From NCBI RefSeq assembly GCF_015706575.1, contig NW_024037069.1, positions 31,641,315-31,705,314 on the forward strand: a DNA stretch of 64,000 bases, written 5' to 3'. The notes under the pieces are model-generated. The model was not told the DNA's origin. It did not search any database and saw only the letters and a list, made by a program, of their open reading frames with translations. The DNA comes from Patiria miniata (taxonomy: Eukaryota; Echinodermata; Asteroidea; Valvatida; Asterinidae). This document shows, one piece after another, positions 37,801 through 45,003 of this stretch. Every line of letters starts with the position of its first letter. Within the stretch, counting starts at the first letter, position 1. Position numbers and translations under genes: made by a program.

Positions 37801-39808
37801 CCAAAACGTAGTGTTCAAAAACTTGTCAAAGGGTTGTCTAAGGGGCGTGGCTAACTCGAAAACGGCAATAGGTATCAATTGTTGCACTTACATCAGGAAT
37901 GTATCTTGCAACCGAGTTCCAACGCCCAGCGTCAGTTAGAATGTTTTCACTCCTTTCCACACCTGTCCCATCTTTGGTACAGACGTACACATCTGCTGGC
38001 ACCTAATCATGTGAAAAAATATATCAACACTGGCATTAATGAACTGACTGAGTTTAAGGATTTGGACATAAAAGGAACACTGGAGATTCCTTGGAAATGG
38101 ACGCTTTTTTTTAAGTGCCTAAGTTGGTTGGGTCAGTCTGGTCAGTCCGGTCTATTGGTGTGGTCAGTCAATGAATCAATTCGGTTGGAAGTCCTTTCAA
38201 TCGGTTGTTCTGTTCGGTCTGTTCGGTCCGTCTGTTTGGTTGTTCTATTGTTCATTCACTCAGTCGGTCCATTTGGACGGTAAGTAAGTCAGTCGGTGCA
38301 ATTGGTCATTCTGTTTGGTCCATCAGTCCATTCAGTCATCGGCTGACCGTCAACGGTCTGACGATCAATCATGTTGTAGGACTCGAGTCCAGGACTTGGA
38401 CTCAATTCGGACTCGAGTCACATTTTCATGACTCGGACTCGACTTGAGTCACATTGGAAAATGACTTGGGCTCGGACTCAGACTCAGACTCGACCAAGAT
38501 GACTCGGACTCGAGATTGGTGACTTGTGACGTAACGTAAAAAAAATGTAACGTCTAATATCTGTGCAACAAAGATAGCATTCTTTTTTACTCCATTAAGC
38601 GAAACACGGCGCCGCGGAAAATTATATCAAGCGGCCGCGTATGCATGCCTAGTGCCTGCACGATGAGCACCAGGGCCTAGTGTCATGCCAAAAAGTGTCC
38701 GGTATTAAAAGCAAAACACATTTTGGGTCTAAACAACATGTACACGCACAACGTTAACTATATCCACTGTAGAATTTACTAAAAAAGAAAGAATGGGTGA
38801 TTGAAAATATTTAAAAAAAATTAATTAGTTTGGTGAATAACTAAGAACAAGTGACTTGTGACTTAGACTCGGACTCGAGGCTTGTGACTCGAGACTCGGA
38901 CTCCGATTCAAGGCTTGTGACTCGGGACTCGGACTCGACGTTGGTGACTCGACTACAACACTGGTTAGTCAGTCCAAATACACACCATGCCAGCGGGTAC
39001 AGATTCGGGTCGCAGTCCAACTGCCACCCAAGCGAGATTTTCCGTCTGTGACGCCCTCATAGAGAAACGCGTTCTGCCGTCACCAACATTCTCCCACGTG
39101 ACGAACGCAATGCAGTTATCGCCGGTGCAATCTGACGGGTGCCTGTAGCAGCCTTTTGAGCCTCCACATCCAGTAAGCTGAATAGAAACAAAAAAAACAC
39201 ATTTTTTTTCAAATACACCTCAAAGGAAAACTTACTTTTTTCAAAGTCGAACAAAGAAATTGACTGCCGTGGGGTTTGAAACTGCAACCTCCGGATTGCC
39301 GTTACGGTGCTCTACCAACTGAGCTATCCAGCCCTATGTTGGTGGTTCCCCATTTTGTCAATATCTTTGTATCAAGGGGCACTAGTCAGAAGTCAAAAAC
39401 CCATGCATGTAGCCAGGTATTACGATGCTAGCACTATTAGCAATATGTTGCAAACCCAGGAAATAGCAAAACAGGGATCACCACGACGACACGTCTTTTT
39501 ACAAGTTTTCAAATACATTACAAAGAGAAACTGACTAGGTGCATTATAATACACCAATCCAGTGAGCAATGTGTTCTGATCAATCACATTTGTGATTTAT
39601 GTCCGACATGCGTGCAAAAAAGTCTGACAATGCGTGCATGCGTGTATGATGTGCGTGGCTGTAACATGCAGTGTGGCGTTGCAGAGCGCGGGGCTTACTG
39701 CATTGGTCTATTTCTGTCTCTTGTACTTACATCTTGGCACGAAGTCAGCTGAAGACTTGCCGCTAGGTAAAGAACAAAGACTGCACAAACTGCACGCCTG
39801 CTGTCCAT
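12968..39808 (-). CDS. FRRS1-like: Triple-DOMON cytochrome b561 protein, ferric-chelate reductase 1-like
   Basis: Twenty-one minus-strand exons join in phase to give 855 codons plus stop: 39731-39808, 38986-39177, 37892-38002, 36360-36522, 35305-35396, 34538-34729, 32673-32768, 31342-31516, 30027-30142, 29040-29222, 28030-28125, 27076-27235, 25860-25976, 23891-24006, 22746-22838, 21919-22022, 20763-20821, 20141-20329, 19785-19844, 17007-17089 and 12968-13060. The order is signal peptide (1-26), DOMON 1 (27-212), DOMON 2 (213-405), DOMON 3 (406-590), b561 membrane core (about 588-777), hydrophilic linker and last membrane helix (826-855). Family members move electrons across membranes through haem b and can reduce ferric iron. 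FRRS1 proteins usually have a Reeler domain, one DOMON and b561, about 590 residues. Here no Reeler is seen and DOMON is triplicated. The weakest junctions are donor GTACCC after 19785 and donor GTGTGT after 38986. Confidence 0.9.
13727..14742. mobile_element. hAT-type non-autonomous element made of gactcgagtc repeats
   Basis: The ends cagagttgtaacgagtca and tgactcgagtcattacaactctg are inverted. They are flanked by exact 8-bp duplications attttgcc (13719-13726 and 14743-14750). The subterminal regions are arrays of gactcgagtcgagtc. The 1016-bp element lies in the last intron of the DOMON-b561 gene and hosts the SINE at 14033-14366. Confidence 0.9.
14033..14366 (+). mobile_element. tRNA-derived SINE, family D, nested in the hAT element
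   Basis: Flanked by gatgaaacagcgaaaaatct (14013-14032) and gatgaagcgaaaaatct (14367-14383), a SINE-style duplication. It starts with a hairpin of agatggaattttgcgt… and its complement (14035-14155). A tRNA-like part follows with B-box gggttcgagtccc near 14269, then the tail 'caactttcactcgggaggtaacacac'. Related pieces are at 18438-18555, 27670-27860 and 61578-61650. Confidence 0.8.
14751..17006. other. Last intron, remainder: little structure
   Basis: AT-rich sequence without a recognisable exon. A short inverted pair, cactgtgtggactt (near 16159) and aagtccacacagtg (near 16229), forms a stem of 14 bp. Other gtgtggac words near 15868 and 15970 suggest an old repeat. Confidence 0.45.
17238..17775. 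mobile_element. MITE with cagccgatttcacgaaac-type ends
   Basis: Left end cagccgatttcacgaaac; right end complements to cagccactttcacaaaac. The interior repeats gcgtaa and tttgcacaac words. Cta lies immediately outside both ends, a possible 3-bp duplication. It is in the intron between exons 17007-17089 and 19785-19844. Confidence 0.6.
18438..18555 (-). mobile_element. Family D SINE fragment
   Basis: Contains ttgcccttcaccaacgtata, tgtgttacctcccgagtgca and 'tcactcgggtgggactcgaaccca', the complement of the tail and B-box of the SINE at 14033-14366. The surrounding intron (17776-19784) shows no exon. Confidence 0.65.
19424..19676 (-). mobile_element. tRNA-derived SINE, family E
   Basis: In minus sense it has ggcctagtggttaggattcg (A-box), ggggttctaatcc (B-box), 'ccttgggcatggcactt', 'tagctggggagtaatcctgcgatgg' and 'ccaaggaaaccgg'. 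The same order is found on the plus strand at 43054-43310. It lies about 100 bases from exon 19785-19844. Confidence 0.75.
20141..24006 (-). CDS. Cytochrome b561 membrane core
   Basis: Exons 23891-24006, 22746-22838, 21919-22022, 20763-20821 and 20141-20329 encode the b561 helices. Visible segments are SLMMIAWIGFASIGITLARF, CLLCFCAAFILIFVY, AICGIIVTCLGIANPIMAIF, a helix around WSVGTLAHLLG and SFFIMLAFVIFHVVMWVLF. Conserved histidines are 590 (LAKAH), 631 (WFTIHRAC), 667 (VTVAHAICG) and 703 (IFNWAHWS), the four expected to bind two haems. RPIFNWAHWSVG is a family signature. Confidence 0.88.
21250..21500 (-). mobile_element. SINE fragment, family F
   Basis: Contains ctccctggagagcatacagc, 'gggtacccatttactcctgag' and gtgccttgcccaaggacaca, as in the fuller copy at 37230-37575. 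It is in the intron between exons 20763-20821 and 21919-22022. Confidence 0.55.
21628..21902. mobile_element. Near-perfect palindromic MITE beside a splice donor
   Basis: Positions 21629-21745 and 21754-21871 are almost exact inverted copies (…aggtttgcggaaacaccatg…gacggtcagagcatactgac…). Tgataaaactctta occurs at 21614-21627 and 21903-21916, a 14-bp direct repeat. The right copy includes intron bases of the donor of exon 21919-22022. Confidence 0.85.
22183..22554. mobile_element. MITE with tgggctcc ends, plus related neighbours
   Basis: Tgggctccgtgcacaggcac at the left and gtgcaaggagccca at the right are inverted ends. Two related pieces occur at about 23610-23875 (ccctcactggcaaagaaag … gcgcatggagcc) and 29880-29955 (tgttggcgcacggagccca). 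All three lie in introns of the DOMON-b561 gene. Confidence 0.6.
24212..24389. repeat. Short foldback repeat
   Basis: Ttcaagcaaacttga (24212-) and tcaagtttgcttgaa (about 24376-24390) are inverted ends around 150 bases. It directly precedes the MITE at 24392-24835. Confidence 0.5.
24392..24835. mobile_element. MITE with atatgtgacc ends
   Basis: Atatgtgacc…caaaatgaggaa at the left and ttcctcattatgaaaagg…ggtcacatat at the right are imperfect inverted repeats of about 30 bases. It is intronic, between exons 23891-24006 and 25860-25976. Confidence 0.6.
24850..25020 (-). mobile_element. SINE core fragment
   Basis: Contains 'tactcccggatggagagagg' and gtgtcttgcctaagaacaca, a decayed version of the 'cttgcccaagga' SINE core. 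Confidence 0.4.
25034..25532. mobile_element. Mariner-like palindromic MITE, copy 1
   Basis: Ends cagggcgagtaaaaaaa and ttttttgactcaccctg, with ta on both sides (25032-25033 and 25533-25534). The arms are nearly complementary through gcttataagctttc-type words and gtacttttcaagttacgg. A second full copy is at 60815-61315. Confidence 0.85.
25860..29222 (-). CDS. DOMON repeat 3 (four exons)
   Basis: Exons 29040-29222, 28030-28125, 27076-27235 and 25860-25976 encode residues 406-590. Features are LVGCGETKGCFSQPTGC, GWVAFGLRRSNINNGM (Met466), SPADVYACTS, DDTFYNISGDNAYYVLMAIG and GTIGGNRH (His559). The last exon ends in phase 1 rather than 0 and carries His590 (GLAKAH), the first b561 haem ligand, so it joins DOMON to the membrane core. 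Confidence 0.85.
26231..26770. mobile_element. TTAA-flanked MITE family G, copy 1
   Basis: Starts aggtatggtccatcatttgt and ends caaatgatggactctggct, flanked by ttaa at 26227-26230 and 26771-26774. The interior contains gattgcagctacgcgatgtc. The TTAA target is typical of piggyBac-type elements. It is intronic. Confidence 0.85.
27298..27669. mobile_element. MITE family C, copy 2
   Basis: Same ends and interior as 12303-12678, with ta before the left end and ta after the right end (ggcct-ta). It sits about 60 bases upstream (in gene sense) of exon 27076-27235 of DOMON 3. Confidence 0.85.
27670..27860. mobile_element. Family D SINE-like copy adjoining MITE C
   Basis: Begins aagatggaattttgcatcag like 14033-14366 and contains aggtgggactcgaactcacgacctcctgc, a B-box in minus sense. 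The order of parts is shuffled compared with the nested copy, so it is a fragmentary member. Confidence 0.55.
28310..29015. repeat. Minisatellite, 11-bp unit (acttgtgactg)
   Basis: About 60 imperfect copies of acttgtgactg / acttgtgattg, with local higher-order blocks. It occupies the intron between exons 28030-28125 and 29040-29222 and comes within about 25 bases of the donor of the latter. In gene sense the unit is cagtcacaagt. Confidence 0.95.
29385..29955. repeat. Old repeat region between DOMON 2 and DOMON 3
   Basis: A stretch starting 'gttaggttcacacattcccg' with internal repeats of gattcttg/attct words and mirrored cgattttgaagc / gcttcaaagttgg runs to about 29820. It is followed by a tgggctcc-type MITE piece. 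No exon seen. Confidence 0.4.
30027..34729 (-). CDS. DOMON repeat 2 (four exons)
   Basis: Exons 34538-34729, 32673-32768, 31342-31516 and 30027-30142 encode residues 213-405. Features are LLGCGTTRGCFRQPPTC, SWVAFGLRPAATTEGM (Met276), SPADVYACTR, DATFYDISGDNAYYLLMAIG and GTIAGKIH (His374), followed by a Pro-rich linker (LPTPPPATPKPGGD). Intron phases equal those of repeat 1. The second exon is almost the same as its counterpart at 28030-28125. Confidence 0.85.
30794..31200. mobile_element. Foldback element, ~195-bp arms
   Basis: Attccacggttactcacgtt at the left and aacgtgagtaatcgtggaat at the right. The arms pair almost throughout (aacaactgttatccccatgg, gtagacctagacctacc, tgataaacaagacgca) around a 9-base centre near 31000. 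It lies in the intron between exons 30027-30142 and 31342-31516. Confidence 0.85.
31632..31905 (-). mobile_element. tRNA-derived SINE, family A (minus)
   Basis: Complement of the body at 141-425 (gaatattctgggggaaaccc, aaacccaatccacatgtggt) with a minus-strand B-box at gaattgaacccgggcc. It is in the intron 5' of exon 31342-31516. Confidence 0.7.
32398..32580. repeat. Repeat shared with 63117-63480
   Basis: Gcgcatgcctatgtgaggat, 'cgttcaaccaataaaacgg' and 'gtttaagaccgaccacgtgacgggc' recur, partly inverted, at 63117-63480. Here only about half of the foldback element is present. Confidence 0.6.
33035..33509. mobile_element. MITE with agaggttgtggaatgct ends
   Basis: Inverted ends agaggttgtggaatgct and agcattccacaacctct. 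Ttaa precedes the left end (33031-33034); the right flank is ttag. A perfect inner stem gtgacgtaataaacagga pairs 33240-33257 with 33285-33302. Intronic. Confidence 0.75.
33909..34460. mobile_element. TTAA-flanked MITE family G, copy 2
   Basis: Same orientation and interior as 26231-26770 (gattgcagctacgcgatgtc). Right flank ttaa (34461-34464); left flank gtaa. It is in the intron between exons 32673-32768 and 34538-34729. Confidence 0.8.
34858..34993. mobile_element. Short foldback MITE
   Basis: Gagacctcatgacgtaatgg…gctttgtttac…gcgctttcc at the left mirrors ggaaagcgc…gtaaacaaagc…gtgacgtcattaggtctc at the right. Intronic. Confidence 0.7.
35305..39177 (-). CDS. DOMON repeat 1 (four exons)
   Basis: Exons 38986-39177, 37892-38002, 36360-36522 and 35305-35396 encode residues 27-212. 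Features are LTGCGGSKGCYRHPSDC, AWVAVGLRPESVPAGM ending in Met90, ADVYVC, DATFYDISGDNAYYLLLAVG and GTINSTYH with His189. Exon phases are 0-0, 0-0, 0-1, 1-0. Met90 and His189 align with the Met and His of the other two repeats and are the likely haem ligands (inference from haem-binding DOMON families). Confidence 0.85.
35745..36328. mobile_element. Decayed TTAA MITE family G, copy 3, with insertion
   Basis: The right end (…tgttgcttcaaatttaaa…tctacct then ttaa at 36329-36332) and gcaacttttaaactgaaatc match family G. The element is interrupted at about 35917-36228 by a piece that begins with a ttta microsatellite and contains gaccagggtagccccatcag. The left end is too decayed to place. Confidence 0.6.
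36597..36864. mobile_element. MITE family C, copy 3 (internally deleted)
   Basis: Same ends as 12303-12678 but about 100 bases shorter inside. It lies about 75 bases upstream, in gene sense, of exon 36360-36522 of DOMON 1, the counterpart of the exon next to copy 2. Confidence 0.8.
37230..37575 (-). mobile_element. tRNA-derived SINE, family F (full length)
   Basis: In minus sense it has gtggcctcgtggttaaggg (A-box), gggttcgagtccagcc (B-box), 'gtgcccttggacaaggcactt', ggtgctcaa and 'tttataaatatcc'. It is in the intron between exons 36360-36522 and 37892-38002. Confidence 0.75.
38370..38963. mobile_element. hAT-like element with gactcgagtc arrays, copy 2
   Basis: Ends catgttgtaggactcgagtc and gtgactcgactacaacactg are inverted and resemble those of 13727-14742. 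Arrays of actcggactcgag fill both subterminal zones. No clear 8-bp duplication is visible. It ends about 22 bases from the donor of exon 38986-39177. Confidence 0.75.
39240..39375 (-). mobile_element. tRNA-derived SINE, family B (in intron 1)
   Basis: Minus sense: ggctggatagctcagttggt, then gcaatccggaggttgcag with a degenerate B-box, then 'cagtcaatttctttgttc'. It adjoins the acceptor of exon 38986-39177 by about 60 bases. Confidence 0.7.
39731..39808 (-). CDS. Exon 1: signal peptide of the DOMON-b561 gene
   Basis: The exon encodes 26 residues: MDSRRAV, then a hydrophobic core CAVFVLYLAASLQL, then TSCQD. This is a typical cleavable signal sequence with basic n-region. It ends in phase 0 at a strong donor (GTAAGT) and is the first ATG that joins the DOMON exons. 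It implies that the DOMON domains face the outside or lumen. Confidence 0.85.
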
Positions 39809-41669
39809 TCTGGACGAGTTGTAGTCACACCTTTGTACACAAAAAGAACAAAAACCATCACGGTTTTGATACAGATTTCACGAAAATTACGTTGCATATA
39901 TACATGTATAGAAAACAAAGCCACCAAATTTTCCAATACTATGCAAAAGCGGCTGAAAATGTGGGCAATGCCAGCATTGTGATGGAGCTTTTAAGCGCTC
40001 AGTGAAAAAACCTGAAAATACATTTTTTTTATTTTAAAACTGGCAAATTGACGTCATTTGAGAGAGACATGTTACAGTACAAAGGAGTTTCAATATTCAG
40101 GCAAACATGCAGCAACATACCGTGTAAACAAAATGCACACAACCTATAAAAAAAAACTTCCCTATCCACTATCAGTATATAGTGTGAACTTACTAGTTGT
40201 AAAGAACAGGAAGGCAGTACGACTGTTCACTTTTAAGGTTGTACACTATTACAGTCTGAATCGAGAGCACAACTCCCATGCAGAAACTATACATCTACTG
40301 AACCGCTTGAAAATGGCCTGCAACCAACTTGGGCGTCACGTTTTGTGATCATCACAAACAAACCATCAACTGAACCAATAACATGACAGATAGCACGTAC
40401 AAAGTTCAAGTCCACACTATTCAACTTGAAGAGTGCTCAACAATTATTTCAGATTTTTATCTCAGCCTGGTACTGTCTGGTACTGTTTATGTTTGACTTG
40501 TTTGCTTAAACTTATAATAATCCCACGCCCTATAGAAATAGGGTGGGGGCTGATAATGTGTCCTGATTTTTGGCCTCGTGTATAGAAATGTGTTGGCCTC
40601 TTACCCCAAAAACCTGAATTTAAGTGCAAGAACAAGTGTTACATTTGCCAACATACATGTAGTCCTCTGTGCACGAAGCAAAAAACTATAAATTACGTTC
40701 CCTATGCATTTTTCAACATATACCCCGAAATATAGGCCTAATTTCCTTTTCTAAATTATTATTTTTCTAGCAATACAATATTTAGTATTGTGGATGTACA
40801 TGTAACGCCAAAGTGGCCCCTATAACGTGGCGCTGGCGCACTTTGAGTTTTTGCCTCTTGTCAGTACCTTGTCAGAGCAAAATCGTTACCTCAAATTTCA
40901 CAGAGAGTGAAATTTCAGAAAGTGACATTTCATCAAGCTTTTAAAATTCCCTTTCATAAATCTTGAGTTTACGTGCCGGATACAAGTTCCCAAGATTTTC
41001 TGTTTTGGCATGCTTTTTTCCACTTTTTTTTTTTTTGCACAATGAACCCTTTTAAAATTCGCCAAAAAATAGGACCATGCCAGCCAAGAAAAAAAAAGCA
41101 CAACGAAATAAAAAAAGAAATACTCATATGCTGAGTGAGTGGAAAGCTAAAAAATTCAGATCACTACCGTACTATACTGAGATATTGGACTTGATTGAGC
41201 ATCACGTCACTGGAGTTGCATGTACAGTATGACATGTTCAATTGATTGCATGGTCAAAGATCAAACAAAACGCATTTCCGGGGGGGGGGGGGACACCTCT
41301 GACTGGTACAGCTTGGTTCCATCAACGCCCACCATTCATGAAGTGAATTAAAGTCCAGCCACGTCCCTTTTAAAGACAACAAACTCTGCCCTCATAGAAA
41401 TCAACTCAGCCCCTCATCGGTGCCAGAACTTGTTCCACATTTTCCAGGGTATGCAGAGAAAAGCGACCGTTGATCAAGTGTCTTGCCCAAGGACAAAAGC
41501 ATGCATTACAACCCGATTGGCTGTGATTGGACCCACCTTCAACAGAGCAAAAGACTTAATTACTACATCTTGATTTTGCATTACATGCATGTATGTAGAC
41601 CACTTGGCAACAGCGTATGCAACATCTATGAAAGAACTTTCAGTGTACCAATTAAAAAAAAGGGAAGTC
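39809..41669. other. Upstream region of the DOMON-b561 gene, no other gene
   Basis: About 1.9 kb without a supported exon. It should include the promoter, but I see no clear TATA or initiator. A decayed SINE core (gtcttgcccaaggac) lies near 41480-41497 and a 12-G run at 41281. Confidence 0.5.
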
Positions 41670-41673
41670 TTAA

Positions 41674-42231
41674 AGGGGTACTAGGTCCTGAAATCCCCGA
41701 ATATTTTATGTTTTGGATTGTATACTTATCCTATTTCAAACATCTGGTTGAAAGGAAACCAACCTAATGTCTTACCGTTCCCGAGAAAAGACAAAAAACA
41801 AACCACTTGTTTACATCGGACATGAGGAGTACAAATACGTTTTTCATGTCGTTCTCAGTGTATGCTATACACGTTGTGTGTCTTGGGAACAGCGCGCAGT
41901 GACCAATCACCAATGCAAAAAGTGTGGTTTCTTCAACGTCCGCAAAAGGCGAACACTTTACGCGTACGAATGAAATCACAACTAGCATCCAAACAGCTCA
42001 AATTTATGGGGTCGCAAAAGTGGACCCCGAAATTTGTTTTTGCATGCATAATACAGGAGTAACACAAAAAGTTTTTGTGTTACTCCTGTATTATGCATGC
42101 AAAAAACGTTTTGAAAGGATAGTTGTGTGGATGTTTATATCCTACTTTTAAATGTTATTTCCGATTATCATCATCTCGTTCAAAGCACGTTTTGTAGCCC
42201 AATTGGGCTATTCCAGGACCTAGTGTCCCCT
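41674..42231. mobile_element. TTAA-flanked palindromic MITE, family H
   Basis: Ends aggggtactaggtcctg and caggacctagtgtcccct, with exact ttaa on both sides (41670-41673 and 42232-42235). A central perfect stem aatacaggagtaacacaaaa pairs with its complement around 42070. Confidence 0.85.
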
Positions 42232-42316
42232 TTAATCACAAATTCTCAACAAAGCTAAATGCCCTGCTAACCACCACTTTGTACAATTCAGATGTTTTAA
42301 CGAAAGAGACATTTAA

Positions 42317-43014
42317 AGCCGGAGTCCATCATTTGCAGCCATCCGAAAGTAACTGGCGTAATTCTTGTTGAAAAACAAACTTGGTTGAAAGATAGTAAGG
42401 GAACTAAACTCCCTGTGAAATTATTCTTTCTGGGAAGCTGTCATTTTGAAGTAATCAACGAAAGAAGGCATTTCCAACGGTGATTCTTAAGAAGCACCGT
42501 AGGAAAATTTAAATTAGTAGTTCGTTTTGTTATTCAGTGCAGCGCGCACAAGTATTGGAACGACGCACACGCGCGCGCGGTTGTTGTAATTCGTCGGATC
42601 AGTGCGCGACGCCGAGTACAGTCGACTCTCGTTAGTACAAACACTGTTAATACATAATTCTGGTTATTACAAACATAAAGCCTTGGTCCCGACTGTGCAT
42701 TTATATGCACAATGAATGGGACTGATGTTCCTCTTAATACAAAATTCTGATATAACAAACAATTTGGCTAGGTCCGAACGAGTTTGTTATAACGAGACTC
42801 GACTGTATAGCTACAATTCAAAATAATTCAAAACATGATTCAGTAACTTTTGATTTGAAATTGAGATCTTAGACACTGTTTTTCTCGGAACGTACAGCTG
42901 AAGCTTAGCTGAAACTTCATCAGGTTAGTTGCTCAGTATCCTTCATTAGATTTTGAACTCTTTTGTTGCTTCAAACGAACAAAATGCACAAATTACAAAT
43001 GATGGACTGTAGCT
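42317..43014. mobile_element. TTAA-flanked MITE family G, copy 4
   Basis: Opposite orientation to copies 1 and 2. Ends agccggagtccatcatttgc and caaatgatggactgtagct, with ttaa at 42313-42316 and 43015-43018. It carries the pogo-like insert at 42619-42805. Confidence 0.88.
42619..42805. mobile_element. Pogo/Tigger-like MITE nested in family G copy 4
   Basis: Ends cagtcgactctcgttagtac and ttataacgagactcgactg, flanked by ta (42617-42618 and 42806-42807). The ends are like those of pogo/Tigger elements. The host MITE at 46414-46924 lacks the insert. Confidence 0.88.
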
Positions 43015-43053
43015 TTAACGATGTTTAAAGAGTACACTGTATGTTTACTAGCG

Positions 43054-43310
43054 TTTGGGAGTGTGGCTTATTGGTTAGGGTTTGTGACTCCTGATCAGAG
43101 GGTCAGGGGTTTGAAACCAGCTCCTGACCATGCGTTGTGTCCTTGGGCAAGCCACTTCACCCCACCTTGTTGCTCTCCACCAAGCAATACAAATGAGTTC
43201 TGGCATTAGCTGGGGAGTAAACCTGCGATGGACCGGCATCCCATCCAGGGGAAATACAATATTCTCCGACGTTTCATGCCAAGGAAACCAAAGATAAACA
43301 CCAGCCTGAA
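43054..43310 (+). mobile_element. tRNA-derived SINE, family E (plus)
   Basis: Gtgtggcttattggttaggg (A-box region), ggggtttgaaaccag (B-box), 'gtccttgggcaagccacttc', 'tagctggggagtaaacctgcgatgg' and 'ccaaggaaacc', the sense version of 19424-19676. Confidence 0.75.
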
Positions 43311-44640
43311 ACAACAGGAACCTTCACTTTATCATCAGTTCTTTATTAACTCTTCCAATGTCATATTTACTAGGCAATTTCACTCCACAGCAAGCGGTCA
43401 TTTACTGATGACAATAATGGATCTGTGATGCCCTCCAAACGAAAAATACACTTCACGCATATGACTCGTAATGAAGAGCAATGCACTGAATATCTACCCA
43501 TGATACGTTTTCCTCCTTTTGACTTTGGTGAATTATTAACAACTATTTTCATTTCCCCGCGCCTATATTTCTCATTTGGCAAAAATTGGAAAACAGTTCT
43601 GGAGAGCACATTTCATATGTAGAACATTCTAGGATCATTTGGAAGGAGCCCCTTGAAAAATGACATACAAGGAATGAGAGACAAAGAGAAATGCTTAAGA
43701 GGCATATTGCAGCTACAACATGTACATGTATGACATTCACAAAAAAAGGTGTTGTTGAAAAGACCATACATTCAATGGGGCAGTACGTATGGCCAAGTGG
43801 TAATAAGCTATATGGAGAGTAATATCAGATTTTACTTGAAGCGCGGTGAAATCTCAGAAGATGCAAGGGTTTGTCCTCTCAATGTATAAAAATTGAAGGA
43901 TTCAGGACTTTGTATGAATATGAGCACAGAGCTAGAATGAGTTGGGTCCTATTATTATTTTCACAACCTGTATTTCTGGTTAGGAAAAATGTCTCATTCT
44001 AAGAAATGAAGTAGTGGTAAAAACATGCTTTCAATGCCTTTTTATACCATCACCTGTATTTATAAGGACGATAATGTCCCACTTACCCGGAAATGATGTA
44101 GGGCTACTGGCAGTCTGTTAGCATGCTTTCAATACCTTTTCATACATTCATAGATTGTACAGTCACCAATAAAATTGCGTCTATTATGATTTTCTTTTTG
44201 CTAGATAAAGTGCATTCAGCTTTCCAAATCAAGTGTCACCCCCAGGTATACATGTACATGTACAAAATGTACTTGCTGGTTTTGTGTGAGTGCACTATGT
44301 ACTGGTACATTTTATCTTTTACCATGGATGATGTTTTTATTCCTCCATGCTTTTCCCAAGAACAGAGATACCGTAAGAGGCACAACATGGACACCCATTC
44401 AAAAGCTCCACTGACTAAAACATGTAGTCTTTACCTCAGGATGGGTGGTGTGTTTACCATAGAGCTGCAATCCAGGCCAAAATGGTTGGGGCACTTCCTG
44501 AGCCTGCCACGGTCACCCACTCCCCCGCTCCCCTGGTCAATGTTGTTCTCTGCAGTTGATGGAGCACACACCGCGCAATGAGAGACAACATTGAACGGGG
44601 GCCGGGGGGTCGGGGACCAGCGAGATTTGGCCAGGATTGT
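43311..44640. other. Intergenic, no gene recognised
   Basis: The longest open frame (44123-44581) has no family features, no splice context and a composition like its surroundings. No clear repeat boundary seen. Confidence 0.5.
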
Positions 44641-44652
44641 GGGTCCTAGCTA

Positions 44653-45003
44653 TTTTGGCTTGGTATTTGATCAAGTGTATTGACCCACACCTAGCACAAA
44701 CATGCATAATATACTTACACATCTTTGTTTATCTATTACATAATTGCTGGAAAGCAAAATAAGCTGTTCTCATCATGACAAAGCATTTTGCTTTTTTTCT
44801 TGGGGGGGTTTCAAGCATTTTGTTTTTATTTGGCTTGATATTTGATCAAGTGTATTGACCCACACCTAGCACAAATTTGCATATAAACACATCTTTGTTT
44901 ATCTAGATTACATAATTGGTAGAAAGCAAAATTAGCTGTTCTCATCATGACAAAGCATTTTGTTTTTTTAGGAGGGGAGGGGTTTCATGCATGTTGTTTT
45001 TAT
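44653..45003. repeat. Tandem duplication, two ~175-bp copies
   Basis: Atttgatcaagtgtattgac, acacatctttgtttatcta and 'gctgttctcatcatgacaaagcatttt' appear in order at about 44665-44830 and 44845-45003. The copies differ by small indels and g-tract length. Confidence 0.85.

Noticed and set aside
37291-37887. 198-codon minus-strand open frame
   Set aside because: It runs through a SINE (37230-37575) in a frame different from exon 37892-38002, with no family features. It is an accident of the repeat.
44123-44581. 152-codon plus-strand open frame
   Set aside because: Composition matches the surroundings, no recognised domain, no splice context and no conserved motif.
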